Part shown: positions 39,798 to 54,236 of the stretch, one piece after another
Numbering within the stretch: the stretch's first letter is position 1
How the letters are laid out: each line of letters starts with the position of its first letter
Assembly (NCBI RefSeq): GCF_001640805.2
Contig: NC_066854.1
Coordinates: 13,246,776-13,310,775, forward strand
DNA: 64,000 nucleotides
Reading direction: 5' to 3'
Source: Lates calcarifer
Lineage: Eukaryota > Chordata > Actinopteri > Centropomidae
Notes under the pieces: model-generated
Seen by the model: only the letters and a program-made list of their open reading frames with translations
Database searches by the model: none
What the model was told of the DNA's origin: nothing
Translations under genes and position numbers: made by a program

Positions 39798-42627
39798 AAT
39801 AATATATTTTTAAAAGCCCTAGCTCGCTGGAGGGAAAAGGGATGCAACATAAGAGCAGATGGTATGGGTAAGAGGAAGTTATTAATTAAAAGAGTTTGGC
39901 AATATTGTGCAAACACAAAGAAAGTGAAGCGGAACTACACAGAAAAGGGCTGATGAGTGCTGTCCCAAATAAAAGGACCAAAAAGAGAAGCTCTCCAAAA
40001 ACTTCTACTGATAACAACCAGAAAAGAAAAATAAAAGCCTAACTACTTTTTTATTAGAGAACCAAAATTCCGATGGAGGCAGAGTTGATAACAACAGTTT
40101 CTAACACATGTGACGACCTGAAGATTCTAAAACCCCTGGTCCAGTCCCCAGGTAGCTCTAAAATGCGCCTCAATAACAAAAGTTTCGAGTTGATATAAAC
40201 ATCAACATTTTGCTATGACAAAATGACTGACGGAGCCGATGGAGATTAAATAAGTGGCTTCAGAAGGGATGGTGATGGTAGACCGGGATCCACCAATCAG
40301 GAAACACGAGGCATGGAGGAGGGCAGTGATTGAGACGAAGGGGTGGCCGCACCTTCCCAGGATATACATCCACAAGGAGGTTATACACAGACTGCAGCAG
40401 CACGGATTGTAAAAAAAAATAAGGCCTAAATACGACTAAAATACCAAACAAGATATAAACAAGACAATATTATAAAAATAGAAATGAAAAAACAGCATAC
40501 ACGTGACAATGTAATAAGAATATAAATCAAAGAACAGTATACACAAGAGTTCGAAATAATATTGCACCGAATGAGTGAGCAGCTGTTTAGTCGGTGGATT
40601 AAAGAGCAGACTTAGTTGTTGTTGAAAATCCTTCATCTGCAGTATCTGTTTTGGTTGAATCAGCTGCTTCATGTTATTAGAATGTAACTTGAAGTATTTC
40701 CACCAAAAACAAAATGATATGCAGATTAGTTCCATTGAAAGCAACAGTTAGTGTCTTTTATATTTTGTAGAGCTCAAGTACAGTGCATGATAGAAGTGGA
40801 TGCTGAGAATCTAAGGAGTCACGGAAGGTTCAATGTTTTTACATTGCGCTGAACAGTATGACAATGTGTGAACACATTAGTTTAACATTATGAGAAATTC
40901 ATATTATTTTATAAATTTTAACATAGTATATAATTGTATTGATTGGTTTGTTAAATACATAGCTCTTCAACTGAAAACTCAAACGCTTGCAGTCCACCTG
41001 AGTGGACAGTGTGAGAAACACCTTGAAAAAATTGTGTTTACAAAAAAAATGAAGGTCAGGAAAAAAAGCCACACACAAAAAAAATGTGACTCCTGAAATG
41101 TATGTGAGAGAAGAGAGAAGAGGTATCACTCTGTTGGAGTTGTTGGAACCACAAAAACACTCACAGTTGTATAGCTTTGTTACACAGCGATGCTTCTAAG
41201 TACTGGCTGACAGCGAGCACCCAAATTTGGCAAAAACCAAATGTCATTGTTACTTGCCATCAAGTTACTAATGGAATTCATGCAATTAGTGACAGCTGAT
41301 ATGACCTGCTGCAGTATAAGAAGCTGCTCTGCTGCTGATGATGAGAAAAACAGAGAGGAGGAACAATAGATTGGTTGCCATCAAATCTAAGCAATTTTTT
41401 CCGATCCAGGTGTCAACAGGATCTATCACCTGTGCAAATATTTTTTTCACATTTACATGCTAATTTTCACTCTCGTGTGCCAGTCAAGTGCTCATATTGT
41501 ACAGCAGCTGTCGTTAGAGAGATCAGAAGATTTGAGTGCTTCACTGTAATGTGTTATCACAATTATCTCTGCTCTATATATATATATCCAGCCTATAAGG
41601 GAGACATTTATTGAAATGCAGGATGGCCCCACATGACCCTGAGCAGGGGTTGTTGCCAAGTGAGTACATAAAGAAATCTTTCTCTTTTATTATTATTACT
41701 GATACTTTTGTTGATGTGCATCTCTTTCATAATGTACATACATTGAATCTATTAATTTTATTTATAAAACCCTTTATTGTACTATAAGATACAAGTGATA
41801 TCCAAGCACTACATTATTAGATACTATAATAATGTTTTTTCTGAATGATATTGAAATTCCACTTCAGATAGTTCATGTTCTGGAGCTTTTTCCTTTAATG
41901 ACATACAAGGACAAAACATTCAGCTGCCATTTATGTATCCGTAATAACCTATATCCTAATCCCTGCTAAATTTAGTGCAGTGTTTTACAGCATGATGTTA
42001 GTCTGTGCAGGAAAACAGAGGAGGGAGTGCATCTCCCCCTGATGGAAACCATAGCATGTAGGACGTAGAGGTCAGTGGCAGATGATATTTTGCCCTGCCA
42101 CTCGGTTGCCAGATGAAACAACACAGATGATTTATGGCGGCTGGCCGGATGGCAGCAGTGCAGGGAGCAGTGTTTTCACTGGCCCCAGCAGACACAGCCA
42201 AAATTGGGTTACTCACAAAATGTAAAGGGTCTGTCTCAGACTAACAAATTTAATCATGGCCTTCCTCCCCTGCAGGTTGTTTTAATACTGCTGGATTACA
42301 GAGGTCTCTCATCTCTCCCTGTCTCTTTACAGCAGACACAGATGTAGTACTGTCATTGTGGCTGCAGCACAAACACACAGTATTCTCAGAGGAGGGTGGG
42401 AGTTGTTATTTGGCCGGCTTGAAACATAAATCACAAGTTTAAAGGCACAGCCCACGAGTAAAATGTGGGAAAAAGAGAAGTCTATATTTCATCTGTCATT
42501 CAATTTCAGTGTTAGAGTGTTAATGAAGGACATGATTACACAGAGCTCTATTACACAGAATATTAGGATACTATATATATACCTCAACGTTATTTTCTTG
42601 GCATTAATGCTGTTATAATTTATATTT

Positions 42628-42643
42628 TTATAATAATAATAAT
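42628..42643. repeat. (TAA)n microsatellite
   Basis: A short TAA run in the intergenic part. Confidence 0.7.
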
Positions 42644-44489
42644 GTATCAAATGAGAAAGCGAAAACACAGTGTGTGAAAGGAGTCCTACAGAGTCAGACC
42701 TACAGAGAATTATCAGCTTTATAGTGAGTTTCAAGCTCGTACTGCTTACAACTTAAAACACACTGAGAAATAACATGGAAATACTTGGATAAACATAGAA
42801 CAAATATAGGATTGATTTTACGTCAGCAATTACCTTTTTCTTTATAATTAAGGCATTTAAATTCTCTTCTATTCTGGGGAGGTGGACAGGAGATCAGATG
42901 CGCGACGGTACAAGATGTCCGTCACAAGCTCGTCCCAGAAACGAAGAGACAAAGGAGGTTGTGGAGCCCCAGAGAGAAGGTTAAGTCAGACAGTGACAGC
43001 AGGGACAGCGATGCTACTGTCTGACTAGCTCCAACAGGAAAGTAGAAAATTATTTTTTGCTACCAGTTCTTCATCTCCCATCTATCTTCTCCTATCCACC
43101 CCAGAAACACCCTCTCCTCTTCCTCTCCATCTCCCTTCATCTCCCTTAAACTTAAACTGCCCTTTAAAACAATACCCACAAGCATTTTCTGATCTGACAC
43201 CATGAAGATTGTCTCAATTGTTATAATGGGATTACATGTAATTATCGTCAGAACATGACTGCTTGAAACTCTACAGGGATAAAATGAACCATCTTCACTT
43301 TTAAAGAGAACAAAGCCATTTTTCAGCTGCTTGTTTGGGAGCTGATGGAAACTGGATCGCATCACTATGCAGGTGCTGATGCCACAGGAAGAATCTGGAT
43401 CTAATCAGCGCAACATAAAGAGCAGAGGAGCGCGTTGCTCATCTGTCAGGTAGGAAGATGATGCTCGGCGGTGACAACTGGAAGAGATTGCATTGATTCC
43501 CAGCTCTCCACCTTCACAGCACAGTTAATGTACACAGAGCAGCAGTGTGTATTATGCAGCAGAGATGGGAAAAGCAGGAGCAAGGGCACATGGTGCCTCT
43601 CGCATCCATATCTCCCGTGCAACAATGCTCAGGGACCGTGTGAAAATTATTTGTTTCTCTTTATTACACCCGCTCCATTAAATCAGCAAAAATGCAACAC
43701 TTTCCCCTCAAATATCTTTAAGTAAAATCATCCCACTATTAAGTTTGAAAAAGAGGTTAGTGACTCACCAAGATAGATTATGTGTTTTCAAGGAGCAGAG
43801 AGACTGAATGGACGTCTGAAGGTAAAGCTCCTAGCATTCTAATTGAGCAGTGTTTCAATCCACTAGAGATCTTTGTCAGAGATTGTCAAATCACTATCAC
43901 AAAGCCAAACAAGCAATATAGACACAAACACATTCATCACTCAGGCAATTGTGATTGAGAGTCGTTGGAACAACAGTACCACCTGATACTCCCACAGAGC
44001 ATGCAAGTATAAGGAAGGCAAAAACAACTTGAAACAACATGTGAAATACAACAGCTCAAAGGTTAAACCAAATCACATAAATCAAAATGAAAACATAGGA
44101 AAACAGAAAATATTCATACATGTTCCAAATTTTTTGGATGTGTGGTCTGCACCTTGTTTGTCTGTAGAATGGACATAAGAGTAATGTCAGACCTAACTGT
44201 AGGGTTTCTGAACAACCTCCTATGAATGTGAAAGTGAATCCTAATCCTATCTCAACGACTGAGTAACAAACTGTCCTTCATGTCTTTAAAGATGCCGAAA
44301 CTGGTTTTCTGTGCATTTGGGGTGGCAGAACAAGCTAGAATTATCTGGAAACATCTGACATATAGGAGCTGATATGGTGACAGCTACTTATTTACACATC
44401 CAGTAGACATAGAGTAACATTAGGATTCATTATGCGTTTTTTTTTTCATGTCCACCTGATGAATCTAAGTCAGTATTCCCTCTCTTTTA

Positions 44490-44582
44490 GTTCTGGTTTT
44501 GGTCTCCACCACCTCCAGAGGGAAATATCTGTCTCTTTAGCTGCTAAATGCTCCACTATGTTCACCAGCTGCTCTCTGACTG
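44490..44582 (+). repeat. Dispersed fish repeat (TTTAGCTGCTAAATGCTCCA motif)
   Basis: TTTTGGTCTCCACCACCTCC, ATCTGTCTCTTTAGCTGCTA and AATGCTCCACTATGTTCACC, then AGCTGCTCTCTGAC. This motif order recurs in many fish genomes as a non-coding interspersed repeat. The element may begin as far left as about 44330. Confidence 0.5.
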
Positions 44583-47500
44583 TGCCTAACTGTAACTAGG
44601 TCTCTACACTACTGTAAAAGGTTCTAAGGGTCTGCAAAAGTTCCCGTAATGTTACTAAAATTCCTCTAGATGATGCCAGAATCTAACCAGGACCAAAAAA
44701 GAACATCATAGGATGGCTGTCCAAAGGTTCCTGTATCATGATTAAAGGTTCTGCAAAGGTTGCAAGAACATAGTATGTGTAAGAGAACATAGATTACTTT
44801 GACTTTATTCATTTTATTCAGGGACAACATCCCCAAATGTTAGTTAAATGTAATGCAGTCTAAAATAACAGTCCTGTAATAAATCCTCATTCGTGAGACT
44901 TACAATATTCAGATTGTCTTTAAACAGTTGTAAAGAGGTGTTGATTAACTTCAACTCGAGGCTGCACCTCGGGGTGCTGTTGAATTGAAATGCATTATAC
45001 AGACAGGTGTGTGTAAAGGCTAAAATGCATGTATATGGGACAGTTATTCTGCAAAGACACAGGCAAGTGTGCAAACCCTCTGATTCCAAAGTGCTATTAA
45101 GTTCCTCATCTTTCTCTAAGCTGAGGAGGTAAGACTTTAACTCCATGGCTTTCAAAGCAGACCTTAGTGTCTCATGATCTCCTGACAGAAGCTAAGAAGT
45201 AGAGATGAGCCAAATATGTTATTTAATTTAAAAAAAATAAATTAAAAAAAAGGAAAGATTGCTTGCATTTCCATTCTAAATCTATCGAAAAGTGTTGATG
45301 TTTGAGTAAAAGCTAACAGCAAACCACCGGGGAAACTGATTCAAATGCCTACCTACATGTTTTGAAGCCTCATTAATGACACTACAGCACACTGAGCTCT
45401 TAGGGTTCTCTGAGTGTTCTCACTGTTCTGAAGAATGTGACAGAGAGATCCTCACTGCACAAGAGACCATGTTGGTGGTATTTTTTTTTTTTTTCTGTTT
45501 GCTGTGAAATTCACTAAGTTGCTGATCCTATAAGTCGACTTGGTTTATGCTTCTGTTATGCTGGCTCTAGTTATAGTCAAGCAAAAACCAAGATAATCCA
45601 ATTTCAAAGTCGAGCAGCAACTTTAATACCACAGAAACAAGCAGTGAATATCTGAAGAATATTTCAATGTTAGCTGCTCAGAAAAGTGAATATATGTGTT
45701 GTTCATTTACCATTGGCAAGTCAGAGTGGTTTCTGTATAGCCTGCCTATGTTCTGTAAGCACACATACAGAGCAATAAGTGTTTATGTGCCAAAAAAGGT
45801 TATTAACAAGAATGTTAATAGAATAAAGGCAAAACAAATAACAATTTAAATTTAAAGACTGGAAGGGAAAAAAAAATCAACTGCCAAAAACTGCATAGCA
45901 AGCTGCCAGCTACACATTTTTCTATGAAGTTAATTTCACCAACTCAGCCTCACTTCCCATCTGCTCAGGAAACCTTAGTGCGAGAATGACCAATACAAAG
46001 CTTTCAAAGAATACAGAACAACTAAATAAACATCCGTTCAAGGCCACTCTCTTACTGCTGTCTGTAGGCTCACACGCATACCTATGAGTGCCCAATCTGT
46101 AACAGGATTTCATTTACTGCCAACAGTTTTACCCTTCACTCCACACTTCATTCATAAGAAGCAGCAAATGCCTCAAGGAGCGTGACAGCAAGTGACGAGA
46201 TGGGCGGGAAATGCAGGACTGAAAGAGGTGGAAAGTAACCAGTCACACCTGATGTCCATCATATTGTCAATCTATGTCATTGTGCACCAAAATGACATAT
46301 ACAAATGTACAACATAGGCCATGTTCTATGTTCCGCCCTAAAAGAAGATACTCATACATACCTACCTCAAACATTACCATATTATGGCTGAAACATTTTT
46401 GACACAAAAATATTAATGTTGGGAAATAGGGAGGAGTGTGATGGCCCTGGGGGGTCAAAACAAAACATTTCACAAAATACGACAACGTTTCAGATCGCGG
46501 AGTCAATAATTTGTCAATAGTTTGTTTGCATATGATGTCAGAATTGATTGAGTATCAAAACTCGTTGATAAAATGGGGGGAAATGCAAGAAACTGACTGA
46601 AAAATGCTGCAAATCTTTGCCTGTGCTTGGGAAGAGCAGAGTTAAATAATGCTTAAGTATGCAGTGACCACTAACTTATTTTGTCTTTTGTCGTGTTTTA
46701 TGAATTGTTGTTGTGTTTTGACTCTCAGGGCTACCACAGAGGAGGGAAGCAGCCTTCACATATAAGTTTCAGTCCTTACACCAAGTGTATCTCTGAATGC
46801 AGTTAACGCAGAAGTAATGGAAAAATGGGAAAAATCAATATAAAATCACAATTAAAAACATCAAGGAGGCAAGAAAAAAAAATCCTAAAAAAAAAAAAAG
46901 TATTATGAAATACTGGTCGGAGGCACTGTACAACATCATTTCTTCTTTCAGATCAAGTAAGACAAAGCTCCTATGTAAGGAGTGAACAGCGCATTTAAGT
47001 TCTAGCAGCTCTGGCTTTTGGATATTTCCTCAGTAGTTTCCAAACTGATTATGCAATTTTTTAAACTTTCTATTCTGACTGCACAAAAGCAGCAAGGTCA
47101 TCTAACAATACGTCTCACTGTGTAGCAGCACCAGCATGCTCAGTATACACATACACACAGTTTATTGATTGTCTCTTGCTTCTCAATTCACAGGCATCCT
47201 TTGGGTTGTTATTGAAAACCTTCGGTATCCTGTGTATGTTGGACAATCAACAGAGACACAGGAATGCAGCTCAGAGAGGGTCAAAAGCAGAGTAATTAAC
47301 AGCTTAGGTTGTGTGCTAATTGCTACACAGTGGCACAGTGTGTGTCCCAATCAACGCCTGGTCTGTCAGAGCAACACCGCCAGCTCATGTGAATGGAAAG
47401 TAGAAATACTCACATTTTACATTTGGCATCTGCTGGGCACTGCGAGCGAAGAGCAGCACAAACAAGTAAACAACGTACACTATATGTATGGGTATGTTGG

Positions 47501-48808
47501 ACTTCAAAATGAGAGGATGAAAGGTCAGTGTGCTCCCTCTCTCTAAGACACTGCCTTCTCCCTCAGATACATTCTATTCTGATATAATGAAAGTCAACAG
47601 TTTAACAAGCAGTTTGCTGTAACAACATAACTGCCCACTTGATTTCATTTCTGTACATAGATGCCAAAGATGATAACCATACACTAAACTTAAATTACTT
47701 TGTTAGATTACCAACATAGGTTGTCATGGAACTAAAGTCACCAAATGTAACCTTCATTGCATTCATTGTCTATGCAGCAAATTTAGCTCTGAATCCTAAA
47801 TCCTGCCTTTCTACAAAACCTGCCACCTCCTTGTGACTAATCATTCCAAGCATAAAATGTATGTATGCATGTATGCATTTACAGCAAACCCATGACTGAG
47901 GCTGTTTTCAAACACTGCTACGTGACAGCCCAACTTTTAGCCCAGCCCTCTGAATGACGAAGCTCATCTTAATACCACTGACAAAGATGCTCTTGCTCTG
48001 GCTGCATGGCTCCTTATTTCACCTCCTTATTTGTCCCTTACCACCTCTCCATATAGAGCGTAACTGCCTCAGCAATAATGGACAATAACAAGATGCTGAT
48101 ATTGTAATGTATTCTGATGCATGGGGATTCACTGAGTTACTAGATTATTAATGAATTAATTTATGTATAATACTACCACAAATCCATCAATAAATACAAA
48201 TTGCAGTTCTGACACTAGCACTTTACATTTTACAGAATCCTGTATTTCATAATGTCTCTGCTGCAACCCTGATATTTACTTACAGTTTGAGGAGACATAC
48301 ATCAGCTACACCATAACTTATGACATTCCCTGGAGCTCTGCATGCCTAGCTATGACATAGAATTGTAACACAGGGGAGTTAAAGAGAAGAGAGGTGAGGA
48401 CTCATTGTAGGGGCATGGCATCAGTAGCCTGTTCCTGTAGATTCCTGCTGTACAACATCGAGAGAATTTGCTCCCTGTTCGCTGGGGAGGTCATTCAGAT
48501 TTTCATCCAGTCACTTGCCATCTAGTTAGTCCACTGCAAGTCAGTCCTCATTGTCTGCCTTCATTTTTCATTATCGACAGGTTCTCTTGCAGGCTGAATT
48601 CAAGGTCAGGCTTTGGTGAACTCTGGTCAGTAGCACAGACCAGGGTGAGAGGAATTATTTTGACACTGTTTCACACTCAATATAACTCAATACAACTTCA
48701 ATGGATGTACAAAATACTGATTATTAATTATCTTACTTAATTATCAAATGTACAAGGGGTACAAGATTGTGTAAAAAGAGAGAGAGAAGAGAACAACTTA
48801 TGATGTAA

Positions 48809-49730
<922 letters not shown>

Positions 49731-52650
49731 CTGAATAGAGGATGGCAAAAAGCTTCAGAGAGAAATTTAAACCCTGCTTACTTTTACTTTCTCTGCACAC
49801 ACACAATCACTGTGTGAAGTCGGCGGGTTTGTCAGATTTATGGTCCAGGAGTCCAGGACCCTGTACTCCTCCCCGACCAGCTGACTGTGAGTCAGCCTTT
49901 TGGACCTACTGATCACCAGTCAGGCACCCGGTGGGGTCAGAGTATGAGGTGGAAAGATAATAAATCTTCAGGAATAAAGAAAATTATCTAGGTGGGTGAG
50001 GTGTATTTAGGTTATATTTGCCATCCCATCAGTAGGTCAGGTGGGGGGTGGGGTCACTGAAATCAAATTTGACATTGGGCAGGTCTGGAACTGCCCTGCA
50101 CAGGTAGCTGGCCTCTCTGTAGAATCACTGAAAGCAGAGCAGAATTCATTAAACATTCTCTGCTGTGATTTTTTTTTTTTTTTTTTTCCTAATGTTATGC
50201 AACATGAGGCCACAACAGGGAGCAAATCTGAAAATGAGACTGAAGCTGTGAGAGTGAATTATTTTGGGATCTTAAATAATTGAGAGAACTCTGACATGAA
50301 ACTAGTTTATTCTGGTGTATTATTTGAAGTGCGCTAACTACTAGCCTCAGTGAATCCATAACTTTCTGTAAGAAAGAGCTGTACTGGATTCACTTGGAGT
50401 TACAGACATGGTTTTACATAACAATTCATACTTTTGACAACTAATGTGTATTAATTGATGTATTTTATAAAACTGTTGTTTTGGCTAATTTAAATATGGG
50501 CATTGAACAACAATAACACATAATGTACATACATAATGCATTCTACTCATAGCAAGGTTTACTGTATTCTCATTGCTCTAGTTGCATTGTAGCTCAGCTC
50601 AGGGACCCCACATTCACATTGATCTCTGGTTGATGGACAGAGTGTTAGCTTTCATTCATTCATTTTCAAGCAGAGGTACAGACCAATCATCCAGTCAGAC
50701 ACACTAAAACCAGTTACTAGTTTTAGTGTTGCATGAAAACTCAGACAGCTTATCCTCCTCATCCTGACTCATCAGTTTGGACATAGTCAGTCAGCCAATA
50801 GCAGCAAAGGAAAAGGCACTGTCAGTCAAACCCTGTTTTTTTTTTTAATTGTCACAGTATTTAGAAAGAAAGAGGTGTAGTGCATGGGCGGGAACAGAGC
50901 TGTTCTCTCATGACTTTGGACAATTGACTAAACTGAGTGTCAAGTCCTACAAGTTGGCAAATGTCAGATTCTTACTTTGAATTCACAGCAGTTGTTCGCT
51001 CAGTCCTCTGAACGGCTGTCCTTTCAGCACCATGGACAGCGACAGTGTTCACCAGAAGCATCAGCAAATACTGATCTCTTTTAACGTCAATCTGTTGAAT
51101 AGAATGGTGAATAGTTTTCTGTGGGCCACACAAGGAATATAAGGGAAGAGAACAGGTTGTCTGTTTATTGTACAAAGCTTTATAGTTACACTGATACTGT
51201 AGGTCACAAGTTTGAGACGTCACACCAAGCACAAAGAAATGTAGTGGGCTGGTATAGAGTCACTCATTAATAGATATAGAGGTGTATTCATTTTGTGAGA
51301 CAGACAACTGGCAACTAACCAAAATCACTTTAAAAACACCTTGGCAAGGTTTGCTTCTCCTTTAATTATTTCTGATATTCTTGAATGGTCCTAACTGAAA
51401 CCACAATGTACTCATGTTTAAATTGTGTTATCATTCAAAATCAGATAAAACTGTCATGTGTTTATATCCAACTCCTTATACTTTGGCACTTCATTAAATC
51501 CTTGAAAAAATGAGAGACACAATAACTCCACAAGAGTAATTAATGTCCAGTTTCTCTCTCCATATGACACTATTCTCATTATTCATAACACGTGTTTGAT
51601 TTGCAGTCGAATAATACAAGTAATCCTCATAACTAGTTACAGAGAACATAAATATACACATAGAAAGCATTAGGCCGCTGCATGACCTTCTGTCAGCCAT
51701 GGAATTTGAATTCCTCAAGTGGGTCCTGATGATGCAGGATGATCACCACAACAGTCCAAACAATGAGTTTCCTCTCAGTCTGCCACACTTGATGTTCACA
51801 GCTCTTAAAAGGCAACAAGGTTTGGACCAAATGAACCAAACTACAGACATTAAAGCATCCTTAGTCAGGATTTTATAACATATCCACAGTTAAGAAACAG
51901 TCAAGGTTTGATAAAGCACAAAAACACTGGGTTAGGTTTAACAAAAGATTGTAGTTTGGGTTAAAATAAGTTCTTTCTTAAGAGCAGAGGACCTTTGTTG
52001 TCATGGTTCGTTGCTCTAAGTCATCTGACTTCCTGTTACAGCCAAAGTAAAACATAATGACCATTAAAATGAAACTATGGGCCGTATTAAGCTGCTGGAC
52101 AGATGACCTATGGGGTCAACTGACTTTATTCACGTAAAAGCAATAATATTGAAAATATAAATTTTTAATGTTTTCTCTCTATTGATGTAATCTTTATTCT
52201 ATTTACACTGATGATTTTAAAATAATTCAGTTCAAGACTCAGAGTAGGCACAATGTGCTAATTTTCTCAGTGTGTGTGAGAGATTTTATTCATGCTGACA
52301 TTATTTACAAAGAGAGGAAATAAAACAGCAGATTCCCTCGGCTGCTTAGCTTTACCAGGAGAGATGGTTGCAGAACTCTCTGCATCACAGCCACAGCTCC
52401 AGCTTGCAGGAGCTTTATTAGCAAACATTTCTCACAGCTAACAATGACCTTGATGCTCCGTTTACAGGGCAAACCTGCTCAGCGCTGCACTCCAAAATAC
52501 CCACAGGGGGCAACATAAAGAGGCAGAGAAACATGGAGAGACCTCAACACATGGAAAACACTGACAGGAGATGTAAAAGATGAGAAGAACAGTAGCTAAA
52601 ATCAATACAAATGGCATCTTCTGCACCACATAAACTTAGTGCTTGTTTAG

Positions 52651-52652
<2 letters not shown>

Positions 52653-52687
<35 letters not shown>
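52653..52687. repeat. (GT)n microsatellite
   Basis: An uninterrupted GT run of 35 bases. Confidence 0.95.
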
Positions 52688-52689
<2 letters not shown>

Positions 52690-53103
52690 AGCAGATACAT
52701 ACTGCATGCCTTCCCTGTGTGTGTTCTATGTGAAAAGGGAGACTGATTATTTAGTTAGTTTGTGCATGAAAAATTCATGAACTGTAGCTGTAATAAATAC
52801 AGTAGATTGATGTATTACAAAGAAGTAGGTGCAGTGAGGGGTGGCCCATCCCCCTAGGGTGACCAATCACCCCCCAAAAACCAAAGAAATACTATTTTTA
52901 AAAACTTAAAAATAAAGAAAACAAAATATGCCTTATGTCTTGTTACTTACCAATTTTATACACACTTTCATTTCAGCTCAGTGTGAGAGTCTCTACAGCA
53001 CTTTTTTTTTTTCCATGTCTGGTCGCATTTCTCGTCTCCTGTTTCACGTGTGTGTCTTAGCCTCTCACACAGAAACACAGCCCATTCAGTCACACATATA
53101 TAA

Positions 53104-53138
53104 CCATCCATCCATCCAGTATCTATACTGGTTATCCT
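53104..53138 (-). mobile_element. LINE tail fragment (ATGG units)
   Basis: CCATCCATCCATCCAGTATC then TATACTGGTTATCC is the reverse complement of an L2-like fish LINE 3' tail (GGATAACC...ATGGATGGATGG). It may belong with the fragment at 53554-53636. Confidence 0.55.
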
Positions 53139-53553
53139 TTGAGTGCTCTCTTCACTCACTTTTTTTCCAAGTAATCATCAGTAAGTTACATTTTCAAATA
53201 AGCAATCTGTTACTGTTACAGCAAAACCGGTAGAAAAATGCTTTTCCAGAGTCTGTTTCTTTCCTACGTTTAGCGTACTAGTGGAAGGTACCCCATCCTA
53301 CAGTGTGTCAGTGTGCAGGTGTAGCTCAGTTAGCGACATCGCAGTGAGGACAGCCTTTATGTTATGGAAATATTCACATGATTTTAAAATTGTGGGTGAA
53401 AAGGGAAAGAACATCACAGTGAAATCACAGTTCAGCTAAAGCTGTCACTCCAAAGGCATAACGTTACCCAACACTGCACCACAGAAGCACTCCTTGTCCA
53501 TGTGTGTTGTCTCCTGTTTATCACAGGTTTAACCAGGGAAAATACAGACAGAC

Positions 53554-53636
53554 CACTCACATTCACGCCTACAGGCAGTTTAGTCTTGCCTGTAGATATG
53601 CAGGCCTTTGGAGGATGGGATGAAACCAGAGCATCT
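53554..53636 (-). mobile_element. L2-like LINE fragment, minus strand
   Basis: The reverse complement contains AAACTGCCTGTAGGCGTGAA and TGTGAG, preceded by a decayed CATCCTCCAAAGGCCTGCAT. It is the same family as at 35816 and 54095, in opposite orientation. Confidence 0.6.
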
Positions 53637-54068
53637 GTAACAAACCTATGCAAGTGCTAAATGAGCAATAATAATGGATTTAGATGAATTCTCAATTTAC
53701 CCTCTGATGGCTCAGCTTATAGCACAGGATATGTATAACAGCAGACCCCAGTTTAACTGACTGGTCTGTCACAACCCCTCTATCTTGCATTTATTTAGGG
53801 CCTAAATGAGTGTATTCTTTGATTTCCATTTATTAATCTAAAAAATAAGTAAATGATCAATAGCTGAGATTGAAAATATATCATTCAGATTACTGCCGAC
53901 CATCCATTAAAAGGAGTCGATAGCTAACGTTACACACTGCTGATTATTTATTGATTTTACAAGACAATGTTGCTTACCAAACTTTAAATGCAAAAATGAT
54001 GTTTCTACATTGCTCACAGTACATAACATGGGCAACCACAAGTCAAGAGTAGGGGTCAACACTATGGA

Positions 54069-54088
54069 GGGGGGGGGGGGGGGGGGGG
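54069..54088. repeat. Poly(G) run, 20 bases
   Basis: Twenty consecutive G residues on the + strand, directly before an L2-like fragment. The length is likely unstable and prone to sequencing error. Confidence 0.85.
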
Positions 54089-54094
54089 AGTCAG

Positions 54095-54236
54095 ATGACT
54101 TCAAATTGCCTGTAGGCGTGAATGTGAGGTTGTTTGTCTCTGTATGTCAGCCCTGTGTCTCAGTGTCAGCTGGGATTGACTCTAGTTGCTCCATGACCCT
54201 CAAAGGAGAAGTGGTATAGATAATGGATGGATGAAT
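54095..54236 (+). mobile_element. L2-like LINE 3' end with ATGG tail
   Basis: AAATTGCCTGTAGGCGTGAA, TTTGTCTCTGTATGTCAGCC, CAGCTGGGATTGACTCTAG and AGATAATGGATGGATGAATA form a nearly full version of the 3' end, including the tail. An internal piece is deleted between the CCCTGTG and CAGTGTCAGC segments. Confidence 0.7.

Noticed and set aside
39534..39953. 139-codon open frame with an Asn run
   Set aside because: Contains an AAT microsatellite, and the rest shows no known domain. A relic of an unknown repeat is possible.
42920..43026. Short Lys/Arg-rich frame starting MSVTSSSQKRRDK
   Set aside because: Only about 37 codons, no recognised family and no convincing splice sites around it.
53318..53345. 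GGTGTAGCTCAGTTAGCGAC resembling a tRNA A-box region
   Set aside because: No matching B box, acceptor stem or anticodon arm could be drawn, so it is not called as a tRNA or tRNA relic.
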